From Terriglobia bacterium (GTDB lineage: Bacteria > Acidobacteriota > Terriglobia > UBA7540): a DNA stretch of 5,716 bases. Positions 1 to 4,870 of the stretch are shown here, one piece after another. Each line of letters starts with the position of its first letter. Within the stretch, counting starts at the first letter, position 1. Where the stretch lies: NCBI GenBank assembly GCA_022866195.1, contig JALHUF010000018.1:1-5716 (forward strand). Reading direction: 5' to 3'. The notes below the pieces were generated by a model. The model worked only from the letters and a program-made list of their open reading frames with translations. It was not told where the DNA came from and did not search any database. The position numbers were made by a program, and so were the translations under genes.

Positions 1-267
1 CCACAGCGCCGGCGGTAACTCTTTTTCCTTCAGTCCAAAGCGTTTTCCGCCCCCTGCGAGGTGTTACGGATCTATCTGAACGAGTACAGGCGATAGGAGT
101 ATCGGGAGGAGTCCCAGGGGGAGGGGGTTCGCAGAAGCGCCGTCTGCAGCAACACCTCTCCGTGCTGGATCAACCGCGAAGTGGTCCCGGCTGCAGACCA
201 AGATTTCCCCAGGGGCCCCTATGCGCATCGCGGGTGCTGGGCGCACACAAAATGGATTGGGAATGAA

Positions 268-350
268 AAGTCGGCTTCCCGTCGGCAATCGGCTGACTTG
301 CCCCACTTGGCGCAAAGCTTGTTTCCCAGGCACAATCTGGGCCAGGCGCC
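268..350. repeat. REP-like palindrome followed by a nested hairpin
   Basis: The first unit spans 268-299. AAGTCGGCT (268-276) pairs with GGCTGACTT (291-299), with two G-T wobbles. An alternative inner stem GTCGGC (281-286)/GCTGAC (292-297) shares the right arm, because GTCGGC occurs twice. The second unit spans 309-350. GGCGC (309-313) pairs with GCGCC (346-350) around an inner stem CCCAG (325-329)/CTGGG (337-341) with a 7-base loop. Two adjacent palindromes of this size in a gene-free spacer resemble intergenic repetitive extragenic palindromes. Only one copy is in the window, so repetitiveness is not shown. Confidence 0.35.
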
Positions 351-653
351 GAATCAAACACGGGGTGAACTGGAGAGTGAACGGTAGCTTGGAAAAAAGC
401 TAGATAAGTCTCAGAGGTCCTTAAGGCGCACAGCCCATCTGAAGGGGACGGCACGCTCCGAGGGTTTCTCTCCCTGGTACCAAAGCCTAACCGGTCATAG
501 GGAACAACTCATCACTGAAAAGTGACACCAAACCACGGTCTCGCAGGTCGGGGTGCGCGCTTATATCTGCCGGTACCCATCCCAATATCAATTGAGCTGA
601 AGAGGCTTGCGCCAACGGTGTGTTTGGGAGCTGAATTGTACCGGGGAGCTCGT

Positions 654-753
654 GCCGTTCCAACTTAATAAGGCTTTGCATGACACCTACACCTTCTGCG
701 GCATCGGCTCGCGATCCGGCTTACGAACAATAGCGCCAAAAAGTTGGAACGGC
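654..753. repeat. Perfect 13-bp inverted repeat, 74 bp apart
   Basis: GCCGTTCCAACTT (654-666) is the exact reverse complement of AAGTTGGAACGGC (741-753), with 74 bases between. The right arm begins one base beyond the stop codon of the deacetylase gene (755-757). The 100-bp unit has no open transposase frame, and I find no matching direct repeat at its flanks, so a MITE is possible but unproven. In the minus-strand transcript the arms could form a long-range stem just after the deacetylase gene. This would compete with the local hairpin at 731-757, which uses the same bases. Confidence 0.55.
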
Positions 754-757
754 GCTA
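731..757 (-). terminator. Candidate terminator hairpin at the end of the deacetylase gene
   Basis: TAGCGCC (731-737) and GGCGCTA (751-757) form a perfect 7-bp stem with a 13-base loop. On the minus strand the stem starts with the TAG stop codon itself, the loop contains five T, and the stem is followed by TTGTTCG. The GC-rich stem and position suit an intrinsic terminator, but the downstream T-tract is short and interrupted, so it may be weak or only an mRNA 3'-end stabiliser. Confidence 0.4.
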
Positions 758-2752
758 GTTGACCTTCAGGGTCACCGCTAGACTACGCGTCAGGTCGCCG
801 GAAGTCGCGACAATGGTGAGCAAATAAGTTCCTGATGGCGTCTCGGAAATCCCTCTGCCGTCGCCTGGTGTCTCGCTTCCACTGCCACAGGCTCCCCACA
901 GCAAAATGACCAGGAGTGTCATCCCCAAAGGCAAGAAAGCCCGACGTCGCCTGGCGGTGAATATGGTCAAGAGCCCTAACAGCAGCATCAAGAAGAGCAA
1001 CGCCGGGCCCCGGGTTTTACGTATGGTTGGTCCGTGTATCAATTGCTGAAGCCTCAGCGTCGCGCTTGCGGTGGTCGTCACGGTCACCGTTACGCTCGCA
1101 GGATTGGTTCCGTCCATGGTCACGGGATGGGGAGAGAAGCTACACGCCACGCCTTGGGGCGCGCCGCTGCATTCCAGCGAAACGGTTCCAGCAAACCCAC
1201 TAGGTGTGAGGATCAGGTTGTAGGTTGCCGATTCTCCCGCCGTGACCGTGGCTGAGAATGAAGAACCCGGTGCAAGAGCGAGCGAGAAATCCGGGCTGAT
1301 CACGGGTTGTGCGGAGCTAGGCGGGAGGAGCCAGTTCTGCCCTGGGAGGGCAGCGCAGCCGTAGAGCTGGACGGGCGTGCCGTCGGCGGAGCTGCCGCCA
1401 GGAACGTCGAGGCACTTCCCGGCGAGACCGCGAACTTGGCCATTCTCAAACGCTGTCCACCGCTGCTCGGGCGTGCCGGCGCAGGCCGCAAGTTGTACCG
1501 GTGTTTCGTCCCAGGACTTCCCACCGCGCACGTCGAGGCAGCGGCCGTCGAACCCAGTGACGGACCCATCCCCGTTGATGGACCAGGTCTGGCTGGAAGT
1601 GTCCCCCACGCCCGCCCCGCCACCAAGGCATGCCGAAATTACTACCGGGGAGGTCCCATCGGCCAGATCCGCGCCGGCAGTGAGACACCCGCCGGAGAGC
1701 ACGCCAAGCGCACCGGAGAGATCCTTCACCTGCGCGATGCTGTATTCCCGGTAGCTCCACGAGTTATAGGGGCTGTCGATGAGACAACCTGTGCCGGTGC
1801 CGCCGCACATGGCGGAATCGTACTGCGCGTAAGTGAGGAAGACAGCCCATTTCGCGTCGCGCTGGGCTTGAGTCAGATTAACTGGCTCATTAGCGATGTT
1901 GTAGCCGCGATAGGTGGCGAAGGTATAGTGGGCCCCCGACGCGGCATAGATTTGGTGGGCTTCAAACGCGCACCGTGCGCCGTAGCGGTGGTCGGAGTGG
2001 TCGTTGCTGTAAAGATGGCTCGCGTCCTGCGTCTGGACGTGTTGCGCGCGGAAATCCAGCATCAGGTTCGCGAGCGTCTGAATCAGCTCGGCTTTCGTGT
2101 ACGTGTTGACGCCGTCCAGCGAAGCCAGCGTGGGAATCTGGCGCTCCCAGAAACGCTGGAGACTCTGGAAGCCCGTGACGGCATAGCCGCCGCCGTCCGG
2201 ATTGCCGTCCGGCAGGCGCAGAAAGGCCGCGCTGACGTTGGGTGCGCGGTTGAGCGTGTAAACGCGGAGGAGTTTGTCCGCGATAGGCAGGTCGGACGCG
2301 GTCCAGGCATTGGCGACGCCCGCCATCTGCGCATACACGGTCTGAATCCCCGCTTCCCGGTTCATCCAGTAAGGGAGCCCCAGCCCCGCGTCGCCCGCGG
2401 TCAGAAAAACCGTACGCACGTTGTCCCCCGCTTGGATGCGCGTTTGGATGTCAGGGCTCGTGAAGAGTAGATCATCGTCTTCGTGCGCGACGATGAACAG
2501 ATCGTGGTCGCCGGGGAGGAAGGTTTCGTGGGTGGATTGGGCATCACCCTTCCGGATGACCGCGGCTTCGGAGACACTGTGGCCTGCCGCTGGTGGAGCA
2601 AAGAGCGCAGCCATGCTCGCTGGGACGCTGGCGTGCCGTTTTTCCTCAGAGGCTGATCCAGCAGCGCCTGTCGCCGAAGTCACCGCGCAGATCATCCACA
2701 GCAGGCCGTAGACCCGGGTGGCCAGCTTCAGGCGTTTGGGCCTCATTGGCAT
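755..2752 (-). CDS. Exported PIG-L family de-N-acetylase with ricin-type lectin and split Ig-like C-terminus
   Basis: The 665-residue protein probably removes N-acetyl groups from GlcNAc-type sugars outside the cytoplasm. Seen in order: a signal peptide (basic residues 4-13, hydrophobic 14-27, small residues ATGAAG after it); a PIG-L/LmbE domain at about 80-345 with the zinc motif A-H-E-D-D-D (H90, D92, D93) and the second motif N-D-H-S-D-H (H252, H255); a ricin-type beta-trefoil at about 350-478 with three repeats, each with two cysteines 19 residues apart (356/375, 405/424, 447/466) and a Q-x-W (388-390, 430-432, 472-474); an Ig-like domain from 486; a membrane hairpin at 583-621 around RRRR (601-604); and a tail 638-665 that looks like the missing last Ig strands. 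In the family, the first-motif H and second D plus the last H bind zinc and the other D is the base. ATG at 2752 is chosen. TTG at 2755 and ATG at 2746 are alternatives, the last with GGGG nine bases upstream. Substrate unknown. Confidence 0.9.
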   Translation of the reverse strand: MPMRPKRLKLATRVYGLLWMICAVTSATGAAGSASEEKRHASVPASMAALFAPPAAGHSVSEAAVIRKGDAQSTHETFLPGDHDLFIVAHEDDDLLFTSPDIQTRIQAGDNVRTVFLTAGDAGLGLPYWMNREAGIQTVYAQMAGVANAWTASDLPIADKLLRVYTLNRAPNVSAAFLRLPDGNPDGGGYAVTGFQSLQRFWERQIPTLASLDGVNTYTKAELIQTLANLMLDFRAQHVQTQDASHLYSNDHSDHRYGARCAFEAHQIYAASGAHYTFATYRGYNIANEPVNLTQAQRDAKWAVFLTYAQYDSAMCGGTGTGCLIDSPYNSWSYREYSIAQVKDLSGALGVLSGGCLTAGADLADGTSPVVISACLGGGAGVGDTSSQTWSINGDGSVTGFDGRCLDVRGGKSWDETPVQLAACAGTPEQRWTAFENGQVRGLAGKCLDVPGGSSADGTPVQLYGCAALPGQNWLLPPSSAQPVISPDFSLALAPGSSFSATVTAGESATYNLILTPSGFAGTVSLECSGAPQGVACSFSPHPVTMDGTNPASVTVTVTTTASATLRLQQLIHGPTIRKTRGPALLFLMLLLGLLTIFTARRRRAFLPLGMTLLVILLWGACGSGSETPGDGRGISETPSGTYLLTIVATSGDLTRSLAVTLKVN

Positions 2753-2767
2753 CAACCCCGGCTTGAA

Positions 2768-2801
2768 GGGAAACCTCTTCGCCGGATGTCAGAGGCCTCC
2801 C
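2768..2801 (-). promoter_or_regulatory. Stem-loop at the 5' end of the deacetylase mRNA
   Basis: Read on the minus strand, GGGAGGCCTCT (2801-2791) pairs with AGAGGTTTCCC (2778-2768) over all 11 positions, nine Watson-Crick and two G-U, with a 12-base loop. The same arms on the plus strand would have two A-C mismatches, so the complete stem exists only in the sense RNA. From the promoter at 2812-2840, transcription should start near 2805, putting the hairpin within about four bases of the 5' end and about 15 bases before the ATG. 5'-terminal stems of this kind can protect mRNA from decay or limit ribosome access. Neither role is shown here, and no named riboswitch is recognised. Confidence 0.5.
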
Positions 2802-2811
2802 TTGAGTATCG

Positions 2812-2840
2812 ATGCTATGCCGTGCCCCTGGCCAAGTCAA
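2812..2840 (-). promoter_or_regulatory. Sigma70-like promoter for the deacetylase gene
   Basis: On the minus strand a -35 box TTGACT (2840-2835, five of six to consensus) is followed after exactly 17 bases by a -10 box TAGCAT (2817-2812, four of six). This predicts a start near 2805 and a leader of about 53 bases to the ATG at 2752. Spacing and orientation fit, and no other candidate this good lies nearer the gene. Confidence 0.6.
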
Positions 2841-3045
2841 CGTGCGCAGCCTCATGCTGAATCCATTTCCTTTGGAAGGGGCTCCAGAACTTCGTTGAGT
2901 ATTCTTGGGTAGCGTTAGCGATGATTCCAGATCCCATCAAACCTAAATGTGCCGCTGACGACCGAAAAGCACGAACCGCTCACTCGCCTGGGCACCATCC
3001 TTCGCGACCGGAGATGGAGGATTTGCGGACTCAGGCAATTGAGAC
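2841..3045. other. Central part of the divergent intergenic region
   Basis: This lies between the minus-strand promoter of the deacetylase and the plus-strand promoter of the TPR gene. The only frames are short. One at 2921-3049 (42 codons, plus strand) starts with ATG but has no Shine-Dalgarno sequence and no recognisable content. The stretch has no strong palindrome, and no shared operator for the two genes is evident. Confidence 0.5.
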
Positions 3046-3076
3046 TTGATTTTGTTAGCAGTGTCGGGCGTAGAAT
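3046..3076 (+). promoter_or_regulatory. Candidate promoter for the TPR gene, leaderless start
   Basis: TAGAAT (3071-3076, five of six to the -10 consensus) lies six bases before the ATG at 3083. A TTGATT box (3046-3051) is the best -35, but the spacing is 19 bases, longer than ideal. Initiation about seven bases after the -10 box would fall on or beside the start codon, and no Shine-Dalgarno sequence lies between. The mRNA would therefore be leaderless or nearly so. A second ATG at 3078, out of frame with the gene, lies even closer to the box. Confidence 0.45.
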
Positions 3077-3082
3077 CATGGC

Positions 3083-4510
3083 ATGCAGACGTGGAGCTCA
3101 CCGCTGCTTGCGGTTATGCTTGCTCTGGGTTCGTCTGCCTTCACCGCGCAGACTCCCCGGCTACCCGAGATACCGCAGCTCAACATCACAGAGTTTCCTC
3201 CCGAAACCCAGGAGCAAGTTCAGCAGGCTTACGCCGCTGCCCGCGGGCATCCCAAGGATGCCGGCGCCGTCGGAAAGTTGGGAATGCTTCTGGACCTGTA
3301 CAACCGGTCCGACGCGGCATCGCTCTGCTACCAGCGCGCGCACGAACTCGACCCCCGGTCCTTCAAGTGGCTGTACTACTGGGGATCGCTCCTGCTCAAA
3401 GATAGAAAGAGGCACGAGGCCGTGCCTATTCTGACATCCGGGCTCCAGCTCAGGCCCGATTACCTGCCCGCTCAATTGAAGCTGGCCGAAAGCCTGCTGG
3501 AATCCGGGAGAAGCGAGGAAGCCGGGAAAATCTACGAGACTATCCTGAAGGGGGTTCCGGACTCGGCAGAGGCACATTACGGCCTGGGCCGGGTGTACGC
3601 GTCCAGGGGGAATCTGGCGGAGGCGGCGAAGCTTTATAGCCAGGCGTGTGAGCTCGTCCCGGCTTACGGCTCTGCTCACTACGCCCTGGCCATGACGTAT
3701 CGCAAGCTCGGCGAAGCCGACAAGGTCCAGGCTCAGCTGGGCCTTTATGAGCGAGGCAAGAATATCGTTCCCCCCATCGACGATGCGCTCCGCGATCAGT
3801 TGCGCGCGCTAGATATGAGCGCCACCTCTTATCTTGAGCGCGGGGTCGCGTTGGAGCAGGTTGGGCGTTTCACAGACGCCATCGCCGCAACCGAGCGGGC
3901 GACCCAGCTCGATCCAAAGCTGGTGTTGGCCCACATCAATCTCATCATCCTGTACGGACGCATGGGCAACGTCCCGAAAGCGGAAGAGCATTATCGCGCC
4001 GTCCTTGCGCTCAACCCTGATCAGTTTCCCAAGGCACACTATGACTATGGCGTGTTGCTCATGCAACACGGCCGGGATCAGGAAGCCGTGGAAGCTCTTC
4101 GGAGGGCGATCCATGCCAATCCGTCCTATGCTGAAGCCCATAACAATCTCGGCGTCCTCTTGCAACGCCAGGGCAAGATTCCAGAGGCGGCGGAAGAGTT
4201 CCGGAAAGCCCTGCAGGGCAATCCCAACAATCGGCAGGCCCATTTCAACCTTGGCCGGATTTTGGTCAACCAGGGCAATTATCAGGGGGGCATTGAAGAA
4301 TTCGAGAAGACCCTTTTCCCCGCGGACGAAAAAACACCTTCATACCTGTACGCCCTCGGCGCGACGTACGGCCGAGCCGGCGACCGGCAGAAAGCCTTGC
4401 GCTATCTCCACGAGGCCCAGCAGCAAGCCTCTGCGCGCGGCCAATCCAAACTCCTCGCCGTTATCGAGGAAGACCTTCGTACTCTCGAGGGTTCAGAGGA
4501 CTTGCGGTAA
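3083..4510 (+). CDS. Exported tetratricopeptide repeat (TPR) protein
   Basis: The 475-residue protein is probably a periplasmic or envelope-associated scaffold that binds protein partners; TPR arrays have no catalytic activity. Residues 1-22 form a short signal peptide (hydrophobic LLAVMLALGSSAF, then TAQ). About 11 TPR units follow in two blocks: roughly 59-228 (five 34-residue units) and 246-450 (six). A non-repeat linker (GKNIVPPIDDALRDQLRAL, 225-243) separates them. Typical TPR positions are clear, for example YAEAHNNLGVLLQRQGK (349-365) and the recurring L-x-P/N-P at unit ends. From memory, TPR proteins with this linker and C-terminus are common in Acidobacteriota, sometimes beside CRTAC1/UnbV-domain proteins; none is seen here. 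The ATG at 3083 is chosen because it opens the signal peptide and sits right after the -10 box, with no ribosome binding site. The next gene starts 360 bases downstream, so co-transcription is uncertain. The partner is unknown. Confidence 0.88.
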   Translation: MQTWSSPLLAVMLALGSSAFTAQTPRLPEIPQLNITEFPPETQEQVQQAYAAARGHPKDAGAVGKLGMLLDLYNRSDAASLCYQRAHELDPRSFKWLYYWGSLLLKDRKRHEAVPILTSGLQLRPDYLPAQLKLAESLLESGRSEEAGKIYETILKGVPDSAEAHYGLGRVYASRGNLAEAAKLYSQACELVPAYGSAHYALAMTYRKLGEADKVQAQLGLYERGKNIVPPIDDALRDQLRALDMSATSYLERGVALEQVGRFTDAIAATERATQLDPKLVLAHINLIILYGRMGNVPKAEEHYRAVLALNPDQFPKAHYDYGVLLMQHGRDQEAVEALRRAIHANPSYAEAHNNLGVLLQRQGKIPEAAEEFRKALQGNPNNRQAHFNLGRILVNQGNYQGGIEEFEKTLFPADEKTPSYLYALGATYGRAGDRQKALRYLHEAQQQASARGQSKLLAVIEEDLRTLEGSEDLR

Positions 4511-4711
4511 GTGCCCTCGCCCGCGATCGCATCCCCGGCCGAGCAAATCCTGTCCTGAGTTTCTTCTGGACCATTTTCTTCGTGCCGCCTCCCAGCCCTA
4601 CCCGCAACCAAAGCGGAAACGATGCGGTGATTGGCAGCCCTTTCCGCTGGTTTTGGGGTTCAGACAAAATCTCGCTCGGGGACCTTTACTCTGCATACGC
4701 TCAAAAAGGAC
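4511..4711. other. Spacer after the TPR gene
   Basis: No supported gene lies in the 360 bases between the TPR and receptor genes. This left part holds one inverted repeat at 4612-4648, listed separately, and otherwise nothing I can name. Frames here are short and overlap on both strands. The right part (4712-4870) carries the receptor promoter candidate and leader. Confidence 0.6.
4612..4648 (+). terminator. Stem-loop after the TPR gene, possible terminator
   Basis: AGCGGAAA (4612-4619) and TTTCCGCT (4641-4648) are perfect reverse complements with a 21-base loop. With a small bulge the stem could extend using ACCAA before and TTTTGG after it. It lies about 100 bases beyond the TPR stop codon and is followed by GGTTTTGGGGTT, which is not a clean T-tract. 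It could end the TPR transcript or simply be an intergenic palindrome. Confidence 0.3.
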
Positions 4712-4740
4712 TTGACACCCTCGATCTGCGGTGGTAATTG
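4712..4740 (+). promoter_or_regulatory. Candidate promoter for the TonB-dependent receptor gene
   Basis: A perfect -35 box TTGACA (4712-4717) lies about 150 bases before the receptor ATG. The -10 is ambiguous. GGTAAT (4733-4738) matches four of six but at 15-base spacing, and TAATTG (4735-4740), with a TG at -15/-14, has the ideal 17-base spacing but a poor match. If real, the leader would be about 125 bases long and contain the repeats at 4742-4853. Confidence 0.35.
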
Positions 4741-4824
4741 TTCCCGGAGTAAGTGTTGGCTTGTTCAGGATCAGAAGTCCTGACGAGGGCCACACTACGC
4801 ATCAATTGTCGTCCCAGAGTAAGT
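4736..4824 (+). repeat. Duplicated motif AATTGT..TCCCrGAGTAAGT in the receptor leader
   Basis: AATTGTTCCCGGAGTAAGT at 4736-4754 recurs at 4804-4824 with one substitution (G to A at 4816) and two extra bases (CG) after AATTGT: 18 of 19 bases match across the gap. The copies are in the same orientation, about 69 bases apart. Between them is a perfect 6-bp hairpin TCAGGA (4765-4770)/TCCTGA (4778-4783) with a 7-base loop. Two spaced direct copies upstream of a transporter gene could be a pair of regulator sites or a small duplication. No known operator is recognised. Confidence 0.5.
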
Positions 4825-4837
4825 CTGCTCGTCGCGA

Positions 4838-4853
4838 AGGGTCAAAGGGTCAA
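4838..4853 (+). repeat. Tandem 8-bp repeat AGGGTCAA x2
   Basis: AGGGTCAA occurs twice head to tail, ending five bases before the Shine-Dalgarno sequence of the receptor gene. The eight-base period is short of one helical turn, so a dimer binding the same DNA face is less likely. It may be chance, slippage, or an element acting in the mRNA leader. Confidence 0.45.
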
Positions 4854-4858
4854 ACTAT

Positions 4859-4863
4859 GGAGG
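4859..4863 (+). promoter_or_regulatory. Ribosome binding site of the receptor gene
   Basis: GGAGG lies seven bases before the ATG at 4871. This near-ideal Shine-Dalgarno sequence fixes the start codon and contrasts with the TPR gene, which has none. Confidence 0.85.
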
Positions 4864-4870
4864 CGGGAAT

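Larger units (their letters stand above)
1..754. other. Gene-free region left of the deacetylase gene
   Basis: No open frame here looks like a protein gene. The frames present are short, overlap one another on both strands, and lack a recognisable domain or a good start context. The stretch holds a purine-rich G-run patch (GGGGG-A-GGGGG at 117-127), a REP-like palindrome and nested hairpin at 268-350, a small perfect hairpin TAGCTT/AAGCTA at 385-402, a 5-bp stem with a GAAA loop at 512-525, and the left arm of the 13-bp inverted repeat at 654-666. It may be an intergenic spacer or decayed sequence. I see no tRNA, rRNA or known ncRNA fold. A frame at 487-681 on the minus strand (64 residues, AAGG ten bases upstream of its ATG) is the best gene candidate, but nothing supports it beyond being open. 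Confidence 0.6.

Noticed and set aside
104..127. G-run patch as a possible G-quadruplex
   Set aside because: There are only three clear runs (GGG, GGGGG, GGGGG), with a ten-base gap after the first, too few and too spread for a convincing quadruplex.
385..402. Perfect 6-bp hairpin TAGCTT/AAGCTA
   Set aside because: The stem is AT-rich and short, with no T-tract on either side and no gene to terminate. Likely chance.
487..681. A 64-codon frame on the minus strand, 73 bases downstream of the deacetylase stop
   Set aside because: AAGG ten bases before the ATG is a weak start signal, the product resembles nothing I know, and the 13-bp repeat arm falls inside it. It is not supported beyond being open.
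658..749. attC-like geometry (TTCCAAC ... GTTGGAA, 92 bp apart, after a gene)
   Set aside because: Spacing and the AAC/GTT cores recall integron attC sites, but both end bases break the RYYYAAC/GTTRRRY consensus, the inner L arms pair over only about three bases, and the preceding gene has its own promoter and is not cassette-like.
1307..2470. A 387-codon open frame on the plus strand, opposite the deacetylase gene
   Set aside because: It lies wholly antisense to a gene with clear domains, its product is low-complexity and rich in R, A, G and V with no recognisable domain, and long antisense frames are expected in GC-rich coding DNA.
2921..3049. A 42-codon frame between the divergent genes (MIPDPIKPKC...)
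   Set aside because: There is no Shine-Dalgarno sequence, domain or upstream promoter, and it overlaps the TPR promoter region. Chance is the simpler explanation.
2949..3434. A 161-codon frame on the plus strand entering the TPR gene
   Set aside because: Most of it is the TPR gene read in another frame, giving an arginine-, serine- and proline-rich product without a domain.
3834..4715. A 293-codon frame on the plus strand overlapping the second half of the TPR gene
   Set aside because: It is a shifted-frame shadow. The TPR frame keeps regular 34-residue repeats throughout, with no break suggesting a frameshift.
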